Assembly: GCA_947625985.1 (NCBI GenBank)
Contig: CANQQF010000054.1
Location: 1-6,462 of the forward strand
DNA length: 6,462 nt
Origin: an uncultured Clostridia bacterium
Lineage (GTDB): Bacteria; Bacillota_A; Clostridia; TANB77; CAG-508
Direction: 5' to 3'
Shown here: positions 1 through 5,150 of the stretch, in pieces
Position numbering within the stretch: the stretch's first letter is position 1
Layout: every line of letters starts with the position of its first letter
Position numbers and translations under genes: made by a program
The notes under the pieces: model-generated
The model's input: only the letters and a program-made list of their open reading frames with translations
The model's database searches: none
What the model was told of the DNA's origin: nothing

Positions 1-20
1 AGGAGATATTTATATCTCCT
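1..20 (-). terminator. Hairpin downstream of the cation transporter gene, probable terminator
   Basis: Bases 1-9 (AGGAGATAT) are the exact reverse complement of 12-20. An 8-9 bp stem forms about 33 nt after the transporter stop codon. On the minus strand the T-run that would follow lies outside the window. On the plus strand the stem is followed by TTTTG, so it could also stop transcription arriving from the left. The stem may continue beyond base 1. Confidence 0.5.
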
Positions 21-22
21 TT

Positions 23-38
23 TGTAATTTGTAAGAAA
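23..38 (+). repeat. Left copy of a 16-nt inverted repeat flanking the CDF gene
   Basis: TGTAATTTGTAAGAAA here is the exact reverse complement of 1005-1020. It lies in the 3' untranslated region of the CDF transcript, between the stop codon and the hairpin at 1-20. Identity ends abruptly on both sides. Confidence 0.85.
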
Positions 39-53
39 TTTGAAACTGACTTC

Positions 54-965
54 TTAATGATGGTGATGATGATGGTGGTGATGATGATGTCCTTTCAACT
101 CTTCAGAATTAATTGTACATTCTTTCTCTTCGCACTTCTCTCCAAGACCTTCTACTTCCAATGTAGTATGACCTATGCCATGTTCTTTCAATTCTTCTTT
201 AACTTCTTGTTTCAGATTTTTATTCGTACCATCACTTACAATGTGCATTGTAGAACAATTGCTATATCCATCTATACTCCATATATGAATATGGTGAATA
301 TCTTTAACACCTTCAATTTCAAGAATATGATGTTTTAATTCATCAATATTTATTCCTTCAGGTGTTTTAATTAAAAACAAATTAACAATTGATTTCATAT
401 TACCAAGAGATTCTTTAATAATGTATAAAGCTACAAATATTGATAAAATTGGATCAATTATTGTAATATTTGTGAATTTAATTGCAATTGCACCTACTAA
501 AACTACTGCCCATCCAAGCACATCTTCTAACATATGTAGATTTACTGCTTTTTGGTTGAGTGAGTCACCTTCACGTGTAAAGTAAGCTGCCAGATAATTT
601 ATAATTACTCCTATTATAGCAAAAATAATCATACCATCGTAATTAATTGCTTCTGGTGTAATTATTCTATTTACAGCATTATAAATAACAAAGGCAGAAC
701 CAGTTAATAAGATAACTGTTGTAATCAAACTACCTAATACGGAATATCTTCCATATCCATATGTATATTTATTATTGTGTTTCTTCTTACTTATTTTTTC
801 TAAGAAGTATGAAACACCTATGCTCATTGCATCTCCCATGTCATGAATTGAATCTGACACAATAGCAACACTATTAGTAATAGTACCTCCTATGAATTCA
901 AATATAGAAAATCCTAAATTAAGCAGAAAAGCTATTAATATGTTTCTTTCAGTTTTGCGTTTCAT
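54..965 (-). CDS. Cation diffusion facilitator (CDF) family metal efflux transporter, zinc-type, with C-terminal His11 tail
   Basis: This 303-residue integral membrane protein is a CDF antiporter that would export divalent metal, most likely Zn(II) (possibly Co or Cd), from the cytoplasm in exchange for protons. Seen in the sequence: about six hydrophobic segments (roughly residues 9-27, 33-54, 76-96, 111-128, 149-162, 168-183), the TM2 signature NSVAIVSDSIHD, and paired HxxxD metal sites H41/D45 in TM2 and H144/D148 in TM5. The YTYGYGRYSVLG loop is typical of the CzcD/ZitB branch. A cytoplasmic domain (about 200-290) carries the His-rich stretch DIHHIHIW, followed by a CxxxxxC segment and eleven consecutive histidines at the extreme C-terminus. 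In CDF proteins HxxxD in both helices is the Zn-type site, while DxxxD favours Mn or Fe. The ATG at 965 follows GAGGT at 971-975. The gene has its own promoter and leader. Family assignment is firm; exact metal is inferred. Confidence 0.95.
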   Translation of the reverse strand: MKRKTERNILIAFLLNLGFSIFEFIGGTITNSVAIVSDSIHDMGDAMSIGVSYFLEKISKKKHNNKYTYGYGRYSVLGSLITTVILLTGSAFVIYNAVNRIITPEAINYDGMIIFAIIGVIINYLAAYFTREGDSLNQKAVNLHMLEDVLGWAVVLVGAIAIKFTNITIIDPILSIFVALYIIKESLGNMKSIVNLFLIKTPEGINIDELKHHILEIEGVKDIHHIHIWSIDGYSNCSTMHIVSDGTNKNLKQEVKEELKEHGIGHTTLEVEGLGEKCEEKECTINSEELKGHHHHHHHHHHH

Positions 966-1004
966 TGTTTACCTCAACTTTCTATTTCACATATTAAATA
1001 CCGC

Positions 1005-1020
1005 TTTCTTACAAATTACA
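1005..1020 (-). repeat. Right copy of the 16-nt inverted repeat, in the CDF leader
   Basis: Read on the minus strand this is TGTAATTTGTAAGAAA, identical to plus 23-38. It lies in the 5' untranslated region of the CDF gene, about 40 nt upstream of the start codon, and overlaps the palindrome at 1016-1029 by five bases. Confidence 0.85.
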
Positions 1021-1029
1021 CTTGTGTAA
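1016..1029. promoter_or_regulatory. Palindrome TTACAC-TT-GTGTAA in the CDF leader, possible operator or RNA hairpin
   Basis: The arms TTACAC and GTGTAA are perfect 6-bp inverted repeats separated by two bases, about 40 nt downstream of the predicted transcription start. A dyad here could bind a dimeric metal-responsive repressor or be part of leader RNA structure. It does not match a metal-regulator box that I can name with confidence. Immediately upstream in the transcript, TAACTTT (1051-1057 on the minus strand) can pair with AAAGTTA (1027-1033), so the leader can fold. Confidence 0.4.
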
Positions 1030-1077
1030 CTTTTATTAAAAATTATTTTTAAAGTTAACATAAGTTTGTTAGCTTCT

Positions 1078-1106
1078 ATTATAACATATTACTTCTATCT
1101 TTTCAA
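1078..1106 (-). promoter_or_regulatory. Sigma-A-type promoter for the CDF gene
   Basis: On the minus strand, TTGAAA (1101-1106) is followed after exactly 17 nt by TATAAT (1078-1083), with an extended TGT just before the -10 box. This is a near-consensus housekeeping promoter. It starts only four bases after the end of the HD-domain gene. Transcription would begin near 1071, giving a leader of about 105 nt. Confidence 0.8.
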
Positions 1107-1109
1107 CTT

Positions 1110-1604
1110 TTATCTTTCTTGTCCTTCTAATTCTTTTTTTAAACTTGCTAAAACATTATTAAAATCTCTTTCAAATACAGTATTCTTTGCTAAATCAACA
1201 AACCATTTTTCAGATTCTTGTATATAATCTTTTTGAAATTTTTCAGATGCTAGATGGGCTTCAGATAAATTATGTATTCTATCTGCTATTTTTACCATTT
1301 TAGCTAAATCATTTTTCTTAATTCTTCCTATATATTCTTCCATTACGTATCCCTGTTCTTTTGTTAGAAGCTTTACCGCTTCAGCAATTTCACGATTAGT
1401 TAGTTTTTCTATATCTTCATACTTAGTATCTGTGTCTTCTAATAAATCATGAAATAATCCTACAAGTTGATAATCCTTTGAAAAATTTTTCTCTTTTAAC
1501 ATATTACTTACTTGAACTGGATGTAAATAATATGGTGTTCCTTGTTTTCTTTTTTGTCCTGAATGTTTTTCTTTGATGAATTCAATAGCTTCATTTATTT
1601 TCAT
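1110..1604 (-). CDS. Stand-alone HD-domain phosphohydrolase, small ppGpp-hydrolase-like (MESH1/SpoT HD type)
   Basis: This 164-residue soluble protein consists almost entirely of one HD metal-dependent phosphohydrolase domain of the RelA/SpoT type. Seen: an N-terminal H14 with KRKQGTPYYLHP (H28), the metal-binding HDLLEDT (H52-D53 with E56-D57), and KIADRIHNL (D108, R109, N112). These match, in order, the hydrolase motifs of SpoT/Rel N-terminal domains and of the small alarmone hydrolases. There is no synthetase, TGS or ACT domain. Known members remove the 3'-diphosphate of (p)ppGpp; whether this one acts on ppGpp or another nucleotide is inference. The ATG at 1604 has a modest SD, AGAGAG (1612-1617). 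The gene lies 45 nt after murI with no terminator between, so it is probably co-transcribed, with a possible extra promoter inside the murI end. No terminator follows it; the CDF promoter begins at once. Confidence 0.85.
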   Translation of the reverse strand: MKINEAIEFIKEKHSGQKRKQGTPYYLHPVQVSNMLKEKNFSKDYQLVGLFHDLLEDTDTKYEDIEKLTNREIAEAVKLLTKEQGYVMEEYIGRIKKNDLAKMVKIADRIHNLSEAHLASEKFQKDYIQESEKWFVDLAKNTVFERDFNNVLASLKKELEGQER

Positions 1605-1649
1605 ATTTTTTCTCTCTTTCGTTCTATTTTATATAAATTATCAAGGTTA

Positions 1650-2399
1650 TTAGGGTTTATTATAACATAATTTGAGAAATCTTTCTTTTTTTACTTCTAA
1701 ATTTTGCGAATCTATAAACTCTATTTTACCCTCATTTTTTTCTAACAAATTCTGTTCTTGTAAAACTTCTTTCAAGTGTTTTGCTAAATTAGGTGCACCA
1801 TTAAAAATTTTCACCTCTTCTCCAAGAACATTTTTTATTTCGTTTTCTACTAGTGGATAATGTGTACAACCTAACACAACATTTTTTACTTTTCCACTAT
1901 ATTTTCCTAAATTGTGATTTAAATATTTTTTTATTTCTTGAGTGTTGTTTTCTTCTATTATGTCTGCTAACCCTATACAAGATAATAGTTCAGTTTTATG
2001 GTTGTTATAGGTATCATATAATAATTTAAATTTTTCGCTTTCTATTGTTCCTTTTGTTGCCATTACTAAAGTTGGTTCTGAATAAGCATAATCATGTACC
2101 ATTTTGTATGCAGGTTCAATTGCAATAAAAGGAATATTAGTGTATTTACTTCTTAGAAAAGTTGATGCTTTTGCGCTAGCTGTATTACAAGCAATAACTA
2201 TTACTTTACAGTCTTTCTTTATTAATATTTGTACAATATTATCACAAATTTCTAAAACTTCTTTATCAGTTTTATCTCCATATGGATTATTTATTGAATC
2301 ACTATAATAAATATAATCTTCATATGGAAGTACTTTTAATATTTCTTTTAAAACTGTAACTCCACCTATTCCAGAATCAAATATTCCTATTTTACTCAT
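1650..2399 (-). CDS. murI: Glutamate racemase
   Basis: MurI converts L-glutamate to D-glutamate in the cytoplasm, supplying the D-Glu of the peptidoglycan stem peptide. It needs no cofactor and uses two cysteines as acid/base pair. In this 249-residue form I see the N-terminal GIFDSGIGG (D8, S9), YYSDSINNPYG (32-41), the first catalytic cysteine in ACNTAS (C71), and the second in LGCTHYPL (C178, with H180). All family landmarks are present and in order. Length is slightly below the usual 260-270. The open frame reaches upstream to 2420 (MWIQENK), but no ribosome site precedes that ATG. The ATG at 2399 follows AGGAGA at 2405-2410 and places the conserved motif right at the N-terminus, so I chose it. 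The gene has its own strong promoter overlapping the upstream terminator, and runs on into the HD-domain gene. Confidence 0.96.
   Translation of the reverse strand: MSKIGIFDSGIGGVTVLKEILKVLPYEDYIYYSDSINNPYGDKTDKEVLEICDNIVQILIKKDCKVIVIACNTASAKASTFLRSKYTNIPFIAIEPAYKMVHDYAYSEPTLVMATKGTIESEKFKLLYDTYNNHKTELLSCIGLADIIEENNTQEIKKYLNHNLGKYSGKVKNVVLGCTHYPLVENEIKNVLGEEVKIFNGAPNLAKHLKEVLQEQNLLEKNEGKIEFIDSQNLEVKKERFLKLCYNKP
1659..1667 (-). promoter_or_regulatory. Extended -10 element inside the murI 3' end, possible promoter for the HD gene
   Basis: TGTTATAAT on the minus strand covers the last codons of murI (the Cys-Tyr-Asn codons). It is base-for-base the same extended -10 as the CDF promoter. No good -35 is found 16-18 nt upstream (AAGAAA at the 17-nt position). 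If active, transcription would start near 1652, about 48 nt before the HD gene start. Confidence 0.4.
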
Positions 2400-2404
2400 T
2401 TTGT

Positions 2405-2410
2405 TCTCCT
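2405..2410 (-). promoter_or_regulatory. Ribosome binding site that fixes the murI start
   Basis: AGGAGA on the minus strand lies 5 nt before the ATG at 2399. The alternative ATG at 2420 lies upstream of this site and is preceded only by A/T-rich sequence, so it is very unlikely to be used. Confidence 0.85.
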
Positions 2411-2432
2411 GTATCCACATTATTTTAAACTG

Positions 2433-2461
2433 ATTATATCATCAAAAAAAGAGGATATCAA
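2433..2461 (-). promoter_or_regulatory. murI promoter, with -35 box in the loop of the preceding terminator
   Basis: TTGATA (2456-2461) and TATAAT (2433-2438) on the minus strand are spaced by 17 nt. TG at the extended -10 position (TGATATAAT) strengthens the call. The start of transcription would fall near 2426, leaving a leader of about 26 nt that contains the SD. The -35 box sits in the loop of the terminator hairpin 2444-2476. Confidence 0.75.
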
Positions 2462-2476
2462 CTAACCTCTTTTTTT
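2444..2476 (-). terminator. Intrinsic terminator of the membrane-bound XRE regulator gene
   Basis: AAAAAAAGAGG (2444-2454) pairs with CCTCTTTTTTT (2466-2476) around an 11-nt loop. On the minus strand the hairpin ends in seven T residues, 14 nt after the regulator stop codon. The stem is symmetrical, so it can also work on the plus strand. Confidence 0.85.
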
Positions 2477-2489
2477 AATAATTTTATTA

Positions 2490-3446
2490 TTACTCATCAA
2501 ATACAATTTTGTCTTTATATTTTTCAAGTGGATTTTCTATTTCTTTGAAATGATCCTGAACATAGTCATAACTATATGTCACATCCATTGTCTCTCCGAA
2601 TTTTGTTTCTATGTAAATTCTATCTAATAGATAGTCCTTTGAAAGCATAACCATTTCACCTGCATTATCTTTTATTGAATACCATTTAAATTGACGATTT
2701 GTTATATCTACATAATAAACCAATGGATTAATAGAATAATTAAATATCTCTTTAAATCCTGATGGAATAGTTGCTAATGTATTTTCTTTTACATGATTTA
2801 TATCTTTAAACAGATCTTCTATTTCCTCATCATTTATCATATCTTCTTTTCTGTCATTGTAGTGATATTTGCCATCATTTTCGTCATAGGATAATATATA
2901 TGCTTCTCTTTTATCAATATCTGTATATTCTATTGAATTTGGCATTTTATTTCCATACTCATCTTTTATTTCAGCATCATCGTCATAAAAGTAAGTATTA
3001 TTTAATATTTTATTTCCAACTCTTTCCATATTAAAGTATGTACTTTCTTTTCCGTCTATTATAGTACTTTGCATTAAAGAATAATTTTTCTCAGAGAAAC
3101 TATTGGCTATTAAATAAAATCTATAAAATGTAATAAATTTATATACACAAGTTAAAAGATATATAGTCAATATAATTAACAATACTTTTAAAAAGCTGTT
3201 CATTTTATGTTTTTTCTTAGAACTTTTATCAGTTTCTTCCATCGTTACAATTTCATCATTTAATAAATACTCATAACTTACATTAAATTTTTTAACTATC
3301 TCTTTTATTTTATCAGTATCTGGTTTTGCCTCTTCGTTTTCCCATTTAGAAACAGCTTGTCTTGAAACATTTATCTTATTTCCAAACTCTTCTTGAGAAA
3401 GTCCATTTTCTTTTCTTAATTTAATTAGTTTCTCACTTAATTTCAT
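2490..3446 (-). CDS. Membrane-anchored XRE-family transcriptional regulator with extracytoplasmic domain
   Basis: The predicted protein has 318 residues. Residues 1-62 form a Cro/CI-type helix-turn-helix: LSEKLIKLRKENGLSQEEF, then NVSRQAVSKWENEEAKPD (recognition helix about 28-37), then the FNVSYEYLL cap. A charged linker with KKKHK (77-81) leads to one strong hydrophobic segment (about 85-107). Residues 108-318 are acidic, Asp/Tyr-rich and beta-like, and by the positive-inside rule lie outside the membrane. The architecture suggests a one-component sensor that binds DNA from the membrane. The ligand of the outer domain is unknown and I do not recognise its family. The open frame extends to a GTG at 3455, but that codon overlaps the ribosome site AGAAGG (3455-3460), which is ideally spaced for the ATG at 3446. 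The gene is monocistronic, with its own upstream region and terminator. HTH and topology are clear; the targets are not. Confidence 0.88.
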   Translation of the reverse strand: MKLSEKLIKLRKENGLSQEEFGNKINVSRQAVSKWENEEAKPDTDKIKEIVKKFNVSYEYLLNDEIVTMEETDKSSKKKHKMNSFLKVLLIILTIYLLTCVYKFITFYRFYLIANSFSEKNYSLMQSTIIDGKESTYFNMERVGNKILNNTYFYDDDAEIKDEYGNKMPNSIEYTDIDKREAYILSYDENDGKYHYNDRKEDMINDEEIEDLFKDINHVKENTLATIPSGFKEIFNYSINPLVYYVDITNRQFKWYSIKDNAGEMVMLSKDYLLDRIYIETKFGETMDVTYSYDYVQDHFKEIENPLEKYKDKIVFDE

Positions 3447-3454
3447 TTGTACCA

Positions 3455-3460
3455 CCTTCT
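3455..3460 (-). promoter_or_regulatory. Ribosome binding site that fixes the XRE regulator start
   Basis: AGAAGG on the minus strand, within AAGAAGGTGG, lies 8 nt before the ATG at 3446. The longer open frame would start at a GTG (3453-3455) that overlaps this site, so it cannot be served by it. Confidence 0.8.
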
Positions 3461-3512
3461 TTACTTTTAATTATAAAAACCTATTCATAAATTTTATTGT
3501 TTTACAATAGAT

Positions 3513-3534
3513 TATAATTTATAATTAAATTATA
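3513..3534. promoter_or_regulatory. 22-bp AT-only palindrome overlapping the -10 region of the XRE regulator gene
   Basis: TATAATTTA (3513-3521) and TAAATTATA (3526-3534) are perfect 9-bp inverted repeats around a 4-bp centre. The right arm contains the minus-strand TATAAT of the putative promoter. The position suits an operator for autoregulation by a dimeric XRE protein. The sequence is all A/T, which raises the chance of coincidence. Confidence 0.4.
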
Positions 3535-3537
3535 GCA
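3529..3537 (-). promoter_or_regulatory. Extended -10 promoter element for the XRE regulator gene
   Basis: TGCTATAAT on the minus strand is a perfect extended -10. The -35 at 17 nt spacing is poor (TAGAGT), so the promoter may depend on the TG motif or an activator. A second TATAAT lies at 3511-3516 with an equally weak -35. Transcription from the first would start near 3522, about 75 nt before the start codon. Confidence 0.5.
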
Positions 3538-3546
3538 AAAATAAGC

Positions 3547-3598
3547 GTCAAACTCTACCATTTTAAGCTTGATATTTGTCAACTAAACTTTACATTTT
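3547..3598. repeat. Imperfect tandem direct repeat upstream of the XRE regulator promoter
   Basis: Two related blocks, 3547-3564 and 3578-3598, both begin GTCAA and end in ACTYTAC(C)ATTTT on the plus strand, with a small gap in alignment. Their starts are 31 nt apart, about three DNA turns. They lie just upstream of the putative -10 and may be tandem regulator sites. The 199-nt gap 3447-3645 holds these repeats, the palindrome at 3513-3534 and the promoter; I see no small gene in it. Confidence 0.4.
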
Positions 3599-3645
3599 TC
3601 TATTGTAATACTATCAGAAAAATTTATTCTTTAAAAATACTTAAT

Positions 3646-3990
3646 TTATCCTCTTATAATTTCACTTTTAAAATATCTCTCTTGAAATTCTGTTAATAAT
3701 CTAATCTCATTATCTGTAAAATTCCTATTTTCTGGCACTATAATTAGCTTGTCATCATCTTCTTCCAATCTATGTATTACTGCAATACATTTACCAGTAT
3801 ATTCTTTTAAAGGTTTAAATTCTCCTAAAATATAACAATCTAATTCTTCTCCATCTCCACTCATCGTATCAGGTACATATCCATAATTTACGAGATAAAT
3901 ATGGTTATGATATTTTGGATGTCTACTTCCTATAGGTCTATCTACTTTTACTGTAACTTGTTTCCCAATATATTGAATTGACTTTTCCAT
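3646..3990 (-). CDS. Miniature family I inorganic pyrophosphatase-like protein
   Basis: This 114-residue soluble protein resembles the core of family I (soluble) inorganic pyrophosphatases, which hydrolyse PPi to two phosphates. Seen: RPIGSRHPKY (18-27), NYGYVPDT (35-42) matching the family NYGFIPxT, GDGEELDCYIL (45-55) matching DGDPLDVLV, and EEDDDKLIIVP (76-86) matching the DDKI-VP segment. D46, E48, D51, D79/D80 and K81 cover several metal and substrate positions, with Glu replacing the middle Asp. The N-terminal and C-terminal parts of the usual 170-180-residue enzyme are absent, including the early Glu/Lys active-site residues. Short Firmicute homologues are annotated as pyrophosphatases, but activity is unproven. 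The ATG at 3990 follows AAGGAGGT (3999-4006) placed directly after the stop codon of the zinc-ribbon gene, so translation is probably coupled. It is last in the operon; no clear terminator follows. Confidence 0.82.
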   Translation of the reverse strand: MEKSIQYIGKQVTVKVDRPIGSRHPKYHNHIYLVNYGYVPDTMSGDGEELDCYILGEFKPLKEYTGKCIAVIHRLEEDDDKLIIVPENRNFTDNEIRLLTEFQERYFKSEIIRG

Positions 3991-3998
3991 TGTATATA

Positions 3999-4006
3999 AC
4001 CTCCTT
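3999..4006 (-). promoter_or_regulatory. Strong ribosome site of the mini-PPase gene, next to the upstream stop codon
   Basis: AAGGAGGT on the minus strand, near-perfect SD, lies 8 nt before the ATG at 3990 and one base after the TAA (4008-4010) of the zinc-ribbon gene. A ribosome finishing the upstream gene would cover it, which supports translational coupling. Confidence 0.8.
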
Positions 4007-4007
4007 T

Positions 4008-5135
4008 TTATTTTCTTTTCTCTCTTTTAGTATTTATTTTTTTCTCTTCAACCTTATTTATTCCTTGTGTTATTTTACCTTCTACTACGTTTAGTTTTGT
4101 ATTAAATTTATTCGTTATTGATGCCCACTTACTATCATTTTGTAGCGATTTATTATTTTCATTTGTTGTATCATTTTGTTTGCTATCATGAATTTGCGGA
4201 TATAAAATACTAGTATTACTAAAAAATTCTGTAAATGTTACTGTCTCTTCAGTATCTAAGTTTTTTACTAATAAGATTTCTTTTAGTTCTAGTATTTCAA
4301 TAATATTATTAAGCACTGAATTATCATATGGGTTATAAATTGATGGTTTATTATAAAACTCTAATTTTCCTAAAACATTAAAATTTGGATTACTTAACTC
4401 TCTCTGAGTAGTAGGTGCTTTTATCTTTATATTTTCTTTTTCTAAACAAAGAGTACTCGTTTCACCAATATCTTTATCTACAAATTTCTTAAATCCATTT
4501 TGTTGCAATTTAGTAACTGTAGTTTTATTTAAGAACATATTTAAAGAATGATTTATTTTTATTGGTTTTTCATTTTTTATATCTATTATATTAAATATTT
4601 TAGCAAATTCTTGTATAGGCTTTGTCTCATTATCTCCTATATATCTAACATAGATTAAATTTCTCAATCTGATAATATCAAATATAACGCTAATTAATTG
4701 ATTATTATCAATAATATTACTTTCATATTTAAAATATATATCAGAAAGTTCATTATTATATGTCTCTATTTCTACATCTAATTCTCCATATTTCTTTATT
4801 AGTCTTAGTTCTTCACCTGTTTCAATATTTTTTATCCACTCAAATCCCATATTTAAAAATATATTTTCAGTCTCTTTATTATAATTAATTTCCATTGTTA
4901 GTTCTCTATCCATGTCTTCTTTTACATCTACTACAAAATTGTTTACATCTGTTTTTATTTCTTTCTTTAAATTATTTCCATATTTTTTTGCTTTATCTAA
5001 TTTATCTGATAAGCTATTTAAAAATTTATTATTTTGAAATACAGAGTTTTCCTTTACTTTCATTATAGGTGCTCCACATTTATTACAAAATTTTTCACCT
5101 CTTTTTACCTGTTCTCCACATACTTTGCAATTCAT
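4008..5135 (-). CDS. Zinc-ribbon protein of unknown function with an internal duplication
   Basis: I do not recognise this 375-residue protein beyond its N-terminus. Residues 3-20 form a short zinc ribbon, CKVC-x10-CNKC (C3, C6, C17, C20), of the kind found at the start of many Firmicute membrane-associated or regulatory proteins. A Lys-rich, probably helical stretch (about 37-80) follows. Two related blocks come next, about 88-183 and 204-310. Each has an xGF start, an ELS(D/N) segment, and a hydrophobic helix-strand unit (LISVIFDIIRLRNLIYVRYI against VLNNIIEILELKEILLVKNL) ending in an xEFxxxF motif. The tail (about 315-375) is Asn/Lys-rich and low complexity, ending in KREKRK. There is no signal peptide or membrane helix. 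The ATG at 5135 uses SD GAGGGTGG that runs into the TAG stop of the Nudix gene. Operon position suggests a link with the Nudix and PPase-like proteins. Function unknown. Confidence 0.85.
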   Translation of the reverse strand: MNCKVCGEQVKRGEKFCNKCGAPIMKVKENSVFQNNKFLNSLSDKLDKAKKYGNNLKKEIKTDVNNFVVDVKEDMDRELTMEINYNKETENIFLNMGFEWIKNIETGEELRLIKKYGELDVEIETYNNELSDIYFKYESNIIDNNQLISVIFDIIRLRNLIYVRYIGDNETKPIQEFAKIFNIIDIKNEKPIKINHSLNMFLNKTTVTKLQQNGFKKFVDKDIGETSTLCLEKENIKIKAPTTQRELSNPNFNVLGKLEFYNKPSIYNPYDNSVLNNIIEILELKEILLVKNLDTEETVTFTEFFSNTSILYPQIHDSKQNDTTNENNKSLQNDSKWASITNKFNTKLNVVEGKITQGINKVEEKKINTKREKRK

Positions 5136-5140
5136 TTATA

Positions 5141-5150
5141 CCACCCTCTA
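5141..5150 (-). promoter_or_regulatory. Ribosome site fused to the upstream stop codon (TAGAGGGTGG)
   Basis: The Nudix gene's TAG stop (5148-5150) is the first three bases of TAGAGGGTGG, whose GAGGGTGG serves as SD for the zinc-ribbon ATG at 5135. Termination and re-initiation would therefore occur on the same few bases, a sign of translational coupling. Confidence 0.7.

Noticed and set aside
57..338. Plus-strand open frame of 93 codons opposite the CDF gene, starting with a Met/Val-rich run
   Set aside because: It is the reverse reading of the histidine codons and the CDF coding region, with no ribosome site and no family resemblance. The minus-strand CDF protein is clearly real.
23..1020. 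Small mobile element carrying the CDF gene, bounded by the 16-nt inverted repeats
   Set aside because: No transposase, no visible target-site duplication (the bases outside the repeats do not match), and the right repeat lies inside the gene's own leader, downstream of its promoter. Kept only as an alternative reading.
966..1071. NiCo or manganese riboswitch in the CDF leader
   Set aside because: CDF genes in Clostridia can carry such switches, but this leader is too AT-rich and lacks the G/C-rich conserved junction elements I would expect. Only simple hairpins are seen.
1080..1112. Terminator after the HD-domain gene
   Set aside because: No GC-containing stem is present; the region is occupied by the CDF promoter.
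1672..2307. Plus-strand open frames at 1672-1860 and 2104-2307
   Set aside because: Both lie wholly inside murI, whose family motifs are intact. They have Ser/Phe-rich shadow composition and no SD.
3600..3645. Terminator after the mini-PPase gene
   Set aside because: Only weak A/T pairings (for example AGAA/TTCT) could be found, with no convincing stem and T-run.
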